Shown here: positions 52,176 through 61,177 of the stretch, in pieces
How positions within the stretch are numbered: the first letter of the stretch is position 1
Layout: every line of letters begins with the position of its first letter
DNA from: Fusobacterium_C necrophorum
GTDB lineage: Bacteria; Fusobacteriota; Fusobacteriia; Fusobacteriales; Fusobacteriaceae
Assembly: GCF_900104395.1 (NCBI RefSeq)
Contig: NZ_FMXX01000013.1
DNA: 64,000 nt
Strand: one strand, 5' to 3'
Program-made: the position numbers and the translations under genes
Notes under the pieces: model-generated
Told to the model about the DNA's origin: nothing
The model's input: only the letters and a program-made list of their open reading frames with translations
Databases searched by the model: none

Positions 52176-52222
52176 AATTTTGGGTCGAACTTAACACAAG
52201 TCCTTTTTTTAATAAAACTATT

Positions 52223-52972
52223 TTATTTATAAAGAATCCTTTTTTCATCCTCCACTTCTTTTATGGTGACCTCTACTTCAAAAGCTTCCAAAATGTTGCC
52301 GGATGACAATACTTCTTCTGTCTTTCCAAAAGCTAAAATTTCTCCATTCTTCATCAAAATAATCTGATCACAAAATTTGAATGCCAAATCAATATTATGA
52401 ATGGACAAAAGAATGGTTTTTTCTTTCATTTCCTGAAATAATTTCAACAATCCCAATTGATGCTTGATATCTAAATGATTGATAGGTTCATCCAAAACTA
52501 CCATCTCTGTTTTTTGTGCAAAAGCCTTTGCAACAAAGGCCCTCTTTGCCTCTCCTCCCGAAACGGTCCCTATCGTTTTTTCTCTTAATTCTTCCAAATC
52601 AAATACTCGCAAACTCTCCTCTACTATCTTTTCATCCTCTCGAGAATAATTAACAAATAACTTCTTATAGGGATATCTTCCCATTTTGACAACATCTTCT
52701 ATTGTCATTTCATCAATATAAACTATATTTTGGGGAACGAAAGATAAAGATTTTGCAAACTCTTTCCGAGAAATATGATTGATTTCCCTTCCATCAAAAT
52801 AAATTTCATTATGGCTTGGTAATTCTCGAATCAGATGTCTTAATAGTGTTGTTTTTCCGGATCCGTTTGCCCCTAATATTCCGGTAATACAATTCTTTGG
52901 AAGCGAAAGTGAAATATTTTTTAAGATCTGTTTTTTTCCTTTCCGATAGAATAAATTTCTAATTTCTATCAT
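52223..52972 (-). CDS. ABC transporter ATPase, iron-chelate/cobalamin type
   Basis: FecE/BtuD-like ATPase. Start chosen at 52972 (MIEIRNLFYRKG), after GGAGGAAAAG. Walker A GANGSGKTT (about residues 35-43), signature VSGGEAKRA, Walker B VVLDEPINHLD and the switch H are intact. Energises the FecCD-type permease encoded upstream; substrate not identifiable. Operon: binding protein, permease, ATPase. Confidence 0.93.
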   Translation of the reverse strand: MIEIRNLFYRKGKKQILKNISLSLPKNCITGILGANGSGKTTLLRHLIRELPSHNEIYFDGREINHISRKEFAKSLSFVPQNIVYIDEMTIEDVVKMGRYPYKKLFVNYSREDEKIVEESLRVFDLEELREKTIGTVSGGEAKRAFVAKAFAQKTEMVVLDEPINHLDIKHQLGLLKLFQEMKEKTILLSIHNIDLAFKFCDQIILMKNGEILAFGKTEEVLSSGNILEAFEVEVTIKEVEDEKRILYK

Positions 52973-54003
52973 TCTTTTCCTCCATAGGAATAGTTCTTCC
53001 TTACAATCCATAAAAATAATGGAGTTCCTACAAAGGCAGTGATCACTCCGATTGGCATTTCTTCGGGAGAAAAATAAGTTCTCGCAAAGGTATCGGAAAG
53101 CACTAAAAAACTTCCTCCTAAAAATACGGAGAACAACACTAAAGTTTTATGCTGATACCCAATCAATTTTCTTGAAATATGTGGAATTACCAATCCAATA
53201 AAACCTATAATTCCGGTCAAAGATACCAAAACAGAAATCAATAAAGTTGAAATCCCTATCATCATACACTTTAAAAAAGTGGTATTCACTCCTAAGGTGT
53301 TGGCATTGGTATCTCCCATCAACAAAATATCCATTTCATAGGAATATAGTACTACCACTCCTAAAGCAAACAAAAAAAGGAAAAATGGATAGCTTAAATC
53401 TTCCCAAGCTGCCGAACTCAGACTTCCGGTCATCCAAAACATCGCTGTCACCAACTGAGAATTATTTTTACTGCTATAGATAATAAGAGTTGTCAGTGCT
53501 GAAAAAAAAGAAGACACTCCCACTCCCGTTAAAATTAAACTACTCCCTTTTATAATTTGTTTGGAAGAAATGAAAAAAACCATACCAATAGATAGTAAGG
53601 AGCCTAAAAAGGCCCCTTGCTCAATACTTAATTTTTGCAACACGGAATAAGAACTGGATAAAATAATAACAGCGACCGCTCCGGCGGAAGCTCCACTGGA
53701 AATTCCTAAAATATAGGGTTCCGCTAAATTATTTTTCGTAATAGTCTGCATAATAACCCCTACCAAAGACAAAGAAGCCCCCGTTAAAAATGCCAAGAGT
53801 ATTCTGGGAACTCTCAGATCCCAGACAATCGTTTCAAAACTTCTTTCCCAATCGATAGAAAAATATTCCTGTCCGATAAGATGATTTGCAACAATCTGAA
53901 ATACCCATTTGCTATCAATAACAATAGAACCGAAACCTATACAAAGGAGAGATAGTAACAAACTAAGCACACATAATAAACCTATTTTTATTGTTTTATC
54001 CAT
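52969..54003 (-). CDS. FecCD family ABC permease
   Basis: About 345 residues from the start at 54003 (MDKTIKIGLL), with nine to ten membrane helices. The motifs LRVPRILLAFLTGASLSLVG and GAFVGTP-like EEMPIGVITAFVGTPLF typify siderophore/heme/B12 permeases. The start overlaps the end of the binding-protein gene and the stop overlaps the ATPase start. Confidence 0.92.
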   Translation of the reverse strand: MDKTIKIGLLCVLSLLLSLLCIGFGSIVIDSKWVFQIVANHLIGQEYFSIDWERSFETIVWDLRVPRILLAFLTGASLSLVGVIMQTITKNNLAEPYILGISSGASAGAVAVIILSSSYSVLQKLSIEQGAFLGSLLSIGMVFFISSKQIIKGSSLILTGVGVSSFFSALTTLIIYSSKNNSQLVTAMFWMTGSLSSAAWEDLSYPFFLFLFALGVVVLYSYEMDILLMGDTNANTLGVNTTFLKCMMIGISTLLISVLVSLTGIIGFIGLVIPHISRKLIGYQHKTLVLFSVFLGGSFLVLSDTFARTYFSPEEMPIGVITAFVGTPLFLWIVRKNYSYGGKE

Positions 54004-54928
54004 GAATCTTATATACTTCCTTTGACACTCTTTCAAAGAAATCAACATTTCGAATTCCGGGACAAATTTCTGCTAATTTTACTCGAATGAATTTATTATT
54101 TTTGACAGCTTTTAAATTCTTTAATTTCGGATTTGCCTTAATAGCTTCAATTTTACTGTCAGAATCTGTTTCTTCCCGAATTCCCACACTGTAATCCACA
54201 ATAATGAAATAATCCGGGTCCTCAGCAATGACAGCCTCCCAGCTGGTTTCTCCCCAAGTTTTTTGAACTCCTTTTCCGGACAAAATATTTTTTCCATGTA
54301 CCAATTTCAATAAATTCGTTGTAAATCCCTCAAAAACGGTAAAAGCTTTGTCGGTTCCTGAATCATAAAGAAAATAAGTAAATTCCTCTTTATTCTTTAC
54401 ATCTTTTTTTATCTTTTCTACTCTGGCTTTTTCAGAAGTAATATATTTTTCTACTTCTTTCTCTTTCTGAAAGATTTTTCCGAACATTCTATAATCTTCA
54501 AATAAAGTATCCAAATCCGCATCAAAAGAAATAGATGATTTTGGAACAAACATATTAATTTTACTTCTATGAAGCATTTTAGAATCGACACCTTTTTTAA
54601 ACGCAACTTCCCATCCGGTCACAAAGTCCGGATTCTTCGCTAATAGTTGTTCTAAAGAAGGCCATTTCTCTGCTAACACAGGTACTTTTTTATAAGAAGC
54701 TGCCACACTGGGATAAATTTCCTCTTCCAAAAATGCCGTCCCTATCATTTGATCTGCCAATCCCAATTTCAACATAATTTCCGTTGTAAATTGTGAAATA
54801 CTCACAGCTCTTTTCGGAGCCTCCTTAAAGTCGAATGTATATTTTACTCCATTAATTTCTTGCGTATTTGTAAAAGCAAGTATCGTAGTACTCAAAACCA
54901 TAAATAATATTGTTAATATTTTTTTCAT
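53996..54928 (-). CDS. Periplasmic binding protein of the iron-chelate/cobalamin ABC importer
   Basis: Start chosen at 54928 (MKKILTILFMVLSTTILA, signal peptide) after GGGGG. The TroA/FepB-like two-lobe fold is suggested by KRAVSISQFTTEIMLKLGLADQ and the C-terminal AEICPGIRNVDFFERV. No lipobox, so soluble periplasmic protein. Substrate (heme, siderophore or cobalamin) is not certain. Confidence 0.9.
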   Translation of the reverse strand: MKKILTILFMVLSTTILAFTNTQEINGVKYTFDFKEAPKRAVSISQFTTEIMLKLGLADQMIGTAFLEEEIYPSVAASYKKVPVLAEKWPSLEQLLAKNPDFVTGWEVAFKKGVDSKMLHRSKINMFVPKSSISFDADLDTLFEDYRMFGKIFQKEKEVEKYITSEKARVEKIKKDVKNKEEFTYFLYDSGTDKAFTVFEGFTTNLLKLVHGKNILSGKGVQKTWGETSWEAVIAEDPDYFIIVDYSVGIREETDSDSKIEAIKANPKLKNLKAVKNNKFIRVKLAEICPGIRNVDFFERVSKEVYKIHG

Positions 54929-54965
54929 CATTACCCCCGCGCTCATTTTGATTCCAAATATTCTA

Positions 54966-55601
54966 TTATGCCTGTTTCGCAATAATATCCTTTACCTTCA
55001 TCAATCTTGTGATGGTTGCTCTCTCATTTTCATCCAATTTCATTCGGATAAATTTAATCGTTTCTTCCAAATCCGGAATCGTCCTGTATTCCAGAGCATT
55101 GACCCGTCTCCTCGTCTTTTCGATCTCATCCGCCATCAACTGACAAGCTTTTTCAACTTCTGCCAATTCTAAAAGCTGATTCATAACTTCATGAAGTTCC
55201 ACAATGGCATCATCCAACTCTGAAGAAGTTTGTACAAATCCATAGGGAAAAAGTCCTCCCTCTGTCTTTTCTCTTTGAAATTCCATTTTCGGAATATTCA
55301 CACTCATCACATTCTTCAAGGTTATTTCTAGCATAATTTTTTCTTTTGGAAAAGAAACGGCTGCCTCTAAAAACTCCGGACTCATGACCGCACTCGCAAG
55401 AAGAAACGATTTAAAAGAATGAGACAATGCTTTTTCGACTTCCATTCGAAGAGTTTTATTCTTGCGAATCATGTCAATAAATATTCTCATCAACTCATCC
55501 TGTTTGTCCTTTAAAAGTTTATGTCCTCTTCTGGCGGTAGCCAATCTGCTTTTTAAATTAGAAAGTGACATTCTGGTAGGATTCACATTCAGTTTCGCCA
55601 T
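54966..55601 (-). CDS. ntpD: V-type ATPase subunit D (central stalk)
   Basis: 211-residue coiled-coil rotor shaft with the NPTRMSLSNLKSRLATARRGHKLLK N-terminal signature (quoted in part: NPTRMSL, RGHKLLKDKQDEL). Last gene of the nine-gene ATPase operon. Confidence 0.95.
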   Translation of the reverse strand: MAKLNVNPTRMSLSNLKSRLATARRGHKLLKDKQDELMRIFIDMIRKNKTLRMEVEKALSHSFKSFLLASAVMSPEFLEAAVSFPKEKIMLEITLKNVMSVNIPKMEFQREKTEGGLFPYGFVQTSSELDDAIVELHEVMNQLLELAEVEKACQLMADEIEKTRRRVNALEYRTIPDLEETIKFIRMKLDENERATITRLMKVKDIIAKQA

Positions 55602-55611
55602 GCTTCCCCTC

Positions 55612-56988
55612 CTATTCTTCCTCTGTCAAATATTTATTCAAATATTCCTCTCGAATTCTCTTCAACTCTGTTTTTGGAACAATCCTTAGAAGTTTCCAAC
55701 CGAGATTTAAAGTTTCTTCAATGCTTCGATTCGTTTCATAACCCTGATTCACATATTCCCTATCAAAGGCTTCTGCAAACTTTGCAAAGGCTTTATCAGA
55801 GTCGGAAAGAGCAGTTTCTCCTAAAATAACTGCCAGTTCCCTTGCCTCCCTTCCGGAAGCATATCCCGCGTAAATCTGGTTCATCGTATCCGCATGATCT
55901 TCCCTGGTTTTTCCTTTTCCAATTCCCTTATCTTTCAACCTAGAAAGAGACGGAATGACGAAAATAGGAGGTTCTATTCCACTTTTATAAAGTTCTCTTG
56001 AAAGAATAATTTGTCCTTCCGTAATATATCCTGTCAAATCCGGAATCGGATGTGTAATATCATCTTCCGGCATTGTCAAAATAGGAATTTGAGTAATAGA
56101 CCCCGGTCTTCCTTTGATCCTTCCTGCTCTTTCATAAAGTTGAGAAAGGTCAGTATATAAATATCCCGGATATCCTCTTCTACCGGGAACTTCTTTTCTG
56201 GCAGCAGAAACTTCACGAAGTGCTTCCGCATAATTTGTTAAATCCGTTAAGATTACCAATACATGCATTCCTTTTTCAAAAGCAAGATATTCCGCACAGG
56301 TCAATGCCATTCTTGGAGTTGAAATTCTTTCAATTGCAGGGTCATCTGCCAAATTCATAAACAAAACCGCTCTATCGATCGCTCCCGTTCTTGTAAAATC
56401 ATCTCGAAAGAACTGTGCTTCCTCAAAAGTAATTCCCATAGCAGCAAAGACTACTGCAAACTTATCCCCCTCTCCCAATACCTTTGCCTGTCTGGCTATT
56501 TGGGCAGCTACATTGTTGTGTGGAAGCCCTGAACCGGAAAAAATAGGTAATTTTTGTCCTCTTACTAAAGTATTCAATCCGTCAATGGTAGAAATTCCTG
56601 TTTGAATAAATTCCGACGGGTAATCTCTGGAGACCGGATTGATTGGAGAACCGTTAATGTCCACCTTTTTTTCGGGAATAATATTAGGTCCCTGATCAAT
56701 AGGATTTCCAAGCCCGTCAAAAATACGCCCTATCATATCTTCTGACACTCCAAGTTCTAAAGGTTTTCCTAAAAAACGTACTTTTGTTTCTTTCAAGTTA
56801 ATTCCGGCAGAGCCTTCAAATAACTGAATCATAGCCTTGTCTCTTTCAATTTCCAACACACGTCCCCGTCTTTTTTCTCCTGTTTGCGTTTGGATCTCCA
56901 CCAACTCTTCGTATTTAATTCCTTCTACCCCTTCGACAATCATCAAAGGACCTACAACTTCTCGTACTGTTTTATATTCTTTCAGCAT
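55612..56988 (-). CDS. ntpB: V-type ATPase subunit B
   Basis: Non-catalytic nucleotide-binding-like subunit of V1. FSGSGLPHNNVAAQIARQA takes the place of a P-loop, as is normal for B subunits. 458 residues. It starts inside the last 17 bases of ntpA. Confidence 0.96.
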   Translation of the reverse strand: MLKEYKTVREVVGPLMIVEGVEGIKYEELVEIQTQTGEKRRGRVLEIERDKAMIQLFEGSAGINLKETKVRFLGKPLELGVSEDMIGRIFDGLGNPIDQGPNIIPEKKVDINGSPINPVSRDYPSEFIQTGISTIDGLNTLVRGQKLPIFSGSGLPHNNVAAQIARQAKVLGEGDKFAVVFAAMGITFEEAQFFRDDFTRTGAIDRAVLFMNLADDPAIERISTPRMALTCAEYLAFEKGMHVLVILTDLTNYAEALREVSAARKEVPGRRGYPGYLYTDLSQLYERAGRIKGRPGSITQIPILTMPEDDITHPIPDLTGYITEGQIILSRELYKSGIEPPIFVIPSLSRLKDKGIGKGKTREDHADTMNQIYAGYASGREARELAVILGETALSDSDKAFAKFAEAFDREYVNQGYETNRSIEETLNLGWKLLRIVPKTELKRIREEYLNKYLTEEE

Positions 56989-58750
56989 TAGAGTTCCCTC
57001 CTTCTGCTACTAATTTTTTCATAGCTTCTTTCAATTCTTCCATGATACCGTCAAAAGTATTTAAGGCATCTTCGCTGATATTTTTCGCTCTCGCAATTTT
57101 TTCACGAACAGGAAGAGATAATATTTCCCTTAAATAAATATTGTTAGATAAAGCCTCCCTTGCTTCCTCATAAAAACTTAGAATCAATTTCAACATACGA
57201 AATTGCTTTGGAAGAGAACAATAGGTGTCAATTTCATGAAAAGCATTTTGTTGCAGAAAATCTTCCCTCAAAGATTTTGCAACTTCCAATTTTAACTGAT
57301 CCTCCTCTGAAAGAGAATCTCTTCCGACCAATCTTACAATTTCTTGCAACTTTGCTTCTTCCTGTAACAGAACCATAGATTGAATTCTATAGCTTGAAAA
57401 ATGGGAATCAATAGTGTTATCCATATACTGATCTATTTTTTCCTGATACAAGGAATAAGAGTTCAACCAGTTAATTGCAGGAAAATGCCTACGATAAGAC
57501 AAGGCATAATCCAATCCCCAGAACACCTTCACAATTCTCAGTGTCGCTTGAGAAACCGGTTCTGAAATATCTCCTCCCGGAGGAGATACCGCTCCGATAA
57601 CGGTCAAGGCTCCCTCTTTCTCATTTCCCAAACATTGTACAAGCCCGGCTCTTTCATAAAACTCCGCAATTCTACTTGCCAAATACGCCGGATACCCTTC
57701 ATCTCCTGGCATTTCTTCCAAACGACCGGACATTTCTCGAAGAGCCTCTGCCCAACGACTTGTAGAATCCGCCATCAATGCCACAGAATATCCCATATCT
57801 CTAAAATATTCCGCAATCGTAATTCCGGTGTAAATGGAAGCCTCTCTGGCAGCTACCGGCATATTGGAAGTATTCGCTATTAGTACCGTTCTTTTCATCA
57901 AAGATTGTCCGGTTTTTGGATCTATAATTTCCGGAAATTCCATAAGAACATCCGTCATCTCATTTCCACGTTCTCCGCAACCCACATAGACAACAATTTC
58001 AGCATCTGCCCACTTGGCAAGTTGGTGTTGAATTACCGTTTTCCCGGAACCGAAAGGTCCCGGAATGGCAGCCGCTCCTCCCTTGGTAACCGGAAAAAAG
58101 GTATCAATAATCCTTTGCCCTGTCACTAAAGGACTGATAGGATTCAATTTCCTAAGATAAGGTCTTCCTTTTCTGACCGGCCATTTTTGCATCATGGTCA
58201 ACTCTTTTTCTCCATCCTCAGTGTCCACAAGGCAGACAACAGAATCTACTGTAAATTTTCCCTCCCTGATTTCTTTTACTTTTCCATATATTCCATGTGG
58301 AGTCATAAGTTTATGTCGAATGACTTCGGTTTCTTGAACACTTCCGAAAATTGTTCCCGGTTTCAATTCTTCCCCCACTTTAACTTCTGGATGAAATTCC
58401 CAAAGAGTTTCTCGATTCAAGGAAGGAACACTAACTCCTTTTGTTAAAAAATCTCCTGCTGCTTTCTGAAGATTTAAAAGAGGTCTTTGAATCCCATCGA
58501 ACATTTGTTCCAACATTCCGGGTCCAAGTTCAATGGACAATGGACTTCCGGTACTTACTACAATATCCCCCGGTCCAATTCCTGTTGTTTCTTCATAAAC
58601 CTGAATAGATGCCTTATCTCCCCTCATTTCTATAATTTCTCCAACGAGCTTGTTCTCTGAAACTTCTACAACGTCATATACATTGGCCTCTTCCATTCCC
58701 TCTGCTACAACCAAGGGACCGGAAACCTTAACTATTCTACCTTCTTTCAA
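56972..58750 (-). CDS. ntpA: V-type ATPase catalytic subunit A
   Basis: Catalytic ATP-hydrolysing subunit with Walker A GPFGSGKTV (around residue 235), the bulge insertion and the DSTSRWAEALRE motif. The start is TTG with GAGGG upstream. 592 residues, typical. ATP hydrolysis drives ion pumping by the membrane rotor, or the reverse. Confidence 0.96.
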   Translation of the reverse strand: MKEGRIVKVSGPLVVAEGMEEANVYDVVEVSENKLVGEIIEMRGDKASIQVYEETTGIGPGDIVVSTGSPLSIELGPGMLEQMFDGIQRPLLNLQKAAGDFLTKGVSVPSLNRETLWEFHPEVKVGEELKPGTIFGSVQETEVIRHKLMTPHGIYGKVKEIREGKFTVDSVVCLVDTEDGEKELTMMQKWPVRKGRPYLRKLNPISPLVTGQRIIDTFFPVTKGGAAAIPGPFGSGKTVIQHQLAKWADAEIVVYVGCGERGNEMTDVLMEFPEIIDPKTGQSLMKRTVLIANTSNMPVAAREASIYTGITIAEYFRDMGYSVALMADSTSRWAEALREMSGRLEEMPGDEGYPAYLASRIAEFYERAGLVQCLGNEKEGALTVIGAVSPPGGDISEPVSQATLRIVKVFWGLDYALSYRRHFPAINWLNSYSLYQEKIDQYMDNTIDSHFSSYRIQSMVLLQEEAKLQEIVRLVGRDSLSEEDQLKLEVAKSLREDFLQQNAFHEIDTYCSLPKQFRMLKLILSFYEEAREALSNNIYLREILSLPVREKIARAKNISEDALNTFDGIMEELKEAMKKLVAEGGNSNAERI

Positions 58751-58767
58751 TGTTAAGCCCTCACTTT

Positions 58768-59076
58768 CTATAATATATTCGAACCTATTGCCTTCTCAAC
58801 ATTTTTGTCAATATTATCCAACCCGATATGTAAGCTTCCTTTGTTGCTTGGAATCAATATGATGGCAGGTGCCACTTCATGATTGTATCTCTGTATCGTA
58901 TCGGGAATATCCTTGGCAAGTTCTTCTGTGATAAAGATAATTCCATACTCTTGTTTTGCAATCCTGTCAAGAGTTTTTCTGGCGTCCCGTGCATCTATGA
59001 CACTAAAGACATGAACACCCAGAACTTTAAATCCGAGAATAGAATCTTTATCACCTATAACGGCAATTTTATACAT
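58768..59076 (-). CDS. ntpG: V-type ATPase subunit F
   Basis: Small regulatory stalk subunit of about 102 residues. Start chosen at MYKIAVIGDKDSILGF (59076), the family signature. Called NtpG in E. hirae. Overlaps the end of ntpC. Confidence 0.92.
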   Translation of the reverse strand: MYKIAVIGDKDSILGFKVLGVHVFSVIDARDARKTLDRIAKQEYGIIFITEELAKDIPDTIQRYNHEVAPAIILIPSNKGSLHIGLDNIDKNVEKAIGSNIL

Positions 59077-60067
59077 ATGTGTCACGCAACCTTTCCCTTA
59101 TAAAGTCACTCGAAAGTCCATTTGCCTTCCCTACAAAAGTAATTCTTAAATTTTTAATTTCAATTTCCTTGGCATGAATATATGCAAACAGGACTTCCGG
59201 TCCGTATGTGATTTGCTTTGCTTTTTTTAATAAATTCGTCAACTCATCATCCATCTGCTTTTCAAAATGTAATAACAAACCTGTTTTTTTGTACTCCTTC
59301 ATACTTTGCAGAAATCCTTCTCCTATCTCCGTGTTTCTATATTTTTCAGCAAATTCTTGAAGGTCTCTGTAAAAATATTTTGAAATCTCCTCAAAGCAAA
59401 GGCTTCCTCCCTCAATCCAGGCTTCTTTCAAAATCTCGAAATTTTGTCCCTGTTTTTGACAGCGAATAAAGCTTCGAAGATTTGTAAAATCAATCATTTT
59501 TCTAAAATATTCTTCAATCAATGGCAAGCCGAAGGACTGTGCCGTTTCTAAAATTTTCTGAAAATATTGTTTATCTACAAAAAATTCAATTTTTTGTGGA
59601 TCCCCTGTTTCTTGATAGAGTTTATAGGCCTGAATGGCTATATTCCGATACCAGATATCCGATTCTTTTTTTTCTTCTTCTATCTGTTTTTTTACTTCAT
59701 CCGGAATTTCTTGATAAAGTTCTGAATACACTTCCGAAAAATCTTCTCCTAAAATTTTTTCTTTCAAGGCAACTTTTATATTATGAAATCCATATTTATA
59801 AGTCAATATTTTTACAAGCTCTTTTTCTGATGCCATTTCTAAAATAGTTTTATACATGCTATTCAAGGAGCTTGAAAAAACAATATCAAAATTTTCAATC
59901 CTATCCAACTTTGTCAATTCTTCTGCATAGGTAGTTTCCTTCAAATATGTAAAAGAGTCCTGTATCGTTTCAGCCCCTCCCAATCTTTCGAGCTGAGGTT
60001 TTGTTAGAAGCTTTTTTTCGAGATTCCGTATTCTCACACTTGATTGAATAAACAATTCCCTCTCCAT
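59069..60067 (-). CDS. ntpC: V-type ATPase subunit C (d-type rotor adaptor)
   Basis: 332 residues, largely helical, with the VRIRNLEKKLLTK start of V-ATPase C/d subunits. It caps the c-ring and holds the central stalk. The position between subunits E and F matches the ntp operon. Confidence 0.9.
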   Translation of the reverse strand: MERELFIQSSVRIRNLEKKLLTKPQLERLGGAETIQDSFTYLKETTYAEELTKLDRIENFDIVFSSSLNSMYKTILEMASEKELVKILTYKYGFHNIKVALKEKILGEDFSEVYSELYQEIPDEVKKQIEEEKKESDIWYRNIAIQAYKLYQETGDPQKIEFFVDKQYFQKILETAQSFGLPLIEEYFRKMIDFTNLRSFIRCQKQGQNFEILKEAWIEGGSLCFEEISKYFYRDLQEFAEKYRNTEIGEGFLQSMKEYKKTGLLLHFEKQMDDELTNLLKKAKQITYGPEVLFAYIHAKEIEIKNLRITFVGKANGLSSDFIRERLRDTYV

Positions 60068-60076
60068 AAAAACCTC

Positions 60077-60631
60077 CTAAGTGAAAATTCTTTCTAAAAT
60101 TTCCTTTTCCAAATCTTCTTTATAAAAATCTAAAAGAGTTGTAAACTCATTGTTATAAAAAAGCTCTCCTACTTTTATACTGCAACCTGAGCTAACTGTT
60201 TCCTCAGAAACCTTGTAGCCAAATACTTCCTTTCCTACTTTTTGTTTCATTCCTTTTGTCAGTAGAACTTCTATCGTATCATCAGGCTCTTTGATTTGTT
60301 TTATCCTATTCCCTACAAACTCTAAATATCGCTCTTCATCCAAATTTTCCAATTTTTCTAAAACACGATTCAAAACATTCGTAACTATTCCCTGTTTTGC
60401 AAAAAGAACCATGTCTCTTGCCCTCAATTTGGCATTGGAAAGTATCTTTTCTTTTTTGGCACTTCCCTCCATTTCTGCCTTTTGCAAAATTTCTCTGTTC
60501 TTTTTTTCTGCTTTTCCTTCCTCTATTTCAGAAAATTTTGAACCTTCCAATTTTGCTTTTTCTAAAACTTCTTCCGCTTCTTTGGTGGCTTGCTGCATAA
60601 TCTCTTTCATTAAATTATCTAAATGGGACAT
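60077..60631 (-). CDS. ntpE: V-type ATPase subunit E (peripheral stalk)
   Basis: 184 residues, long charged N-terminal coiled coil and globular C-terminus, as in E subunits. Pairs with the G/H-like subunit encoded first in the operon. Confidence 0.87.
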   Translation of the reverse strand: MSHLDNLMKEIMQQATKEAEEVLEKAKLEGSKFSEIEEGKAEKKNREILQKAEMEGSAKKEKILSNAKLRARDMVLFAKQGIVTNVLNRVLEKLENLDEERYLEFVGNRIKQIKEPDDTIEVLLTKGMKQKVGKEVFGYKVSEETVSSGCSIKVGELFYNNEFTTLLDFYKEDLEKEILERIFT

Positions 60632-60661
60632 TTCATCACATCCTTCATTTCTGAAATTTTA

Positions 60662-61147
60662 CTAGGAAAAACTTACTTGGCTTAGCAATAAAAGAGACAT
60701 AACAAAGGCCAAAACTGCATATGTTTCCACCATAACAGCCAGAATAATTCCCTTTGTTTGATGGGGTTCATTCTTTGCCAAAATATTGATTCCTGCTACT
60801 GCGACTTTCCCTTGATAAAAAGCTGATTTTAATCCAACCAATCCTACAGGTAGAGCAGCAATTAACAAATATATCCCTTCTACCAATGACATTCCGGCAT
60901 TCAGTCGAAACATAATCAAAAGACCTATTACAAATCCATAAAGTCCTTGTGTCCCGGGCAAAAGTTGCAAGACCATAGCCTTCCCAAATTTTTCTGGTTC
61001 GTCAATCACAATTCCCGCAGCTGCTTCTCCTGCGATTCTAACCCCTTGTGCCGATCCGATTCCAGCCAATAAAACTGCAAGCACTGCTCCTAAAATTCCA
61101 AAAACAACTCCGCCATTTTCTGCAATTATTGTCATAAAATCTTTCAT
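60662..61147 (-). CDS. ntpK: V-type ATPase subunit K (c-ring proteolipid), Na+-site signature
   Basis: 161 residues, four membrane helices in two hairpins (16-kDa type). The E. hirae Na+ ligands L61, T64, Q65, Q110, E139 align as L63, T66, Q67 (LLPGTQGLYG), Q112 (FYQGK) and E141 (VMVETYAVLAF), all conserved. This predicts Na+, not H+, as coupling ion. Confidence 0.94.
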   Translation of the reverse strand: MKDFMTIIAENGGVVFGILGAVLAVLLAGIGSAQGVRIAGEAAAGIVIDEPEKFGKAMVLQLLPGTQGLYGFVIGLLIMFRLNAGMSLVEGIYLLIAALPVGLVGLKSAFYQGKVAVAGINILAKNEPHQTKGIILAVMVETYAVLAFVMSLLLLSQVSFS

Positions 61148-61177
61148 CTTCCTTTTCTCCTTTTCTATTTAATTTTT

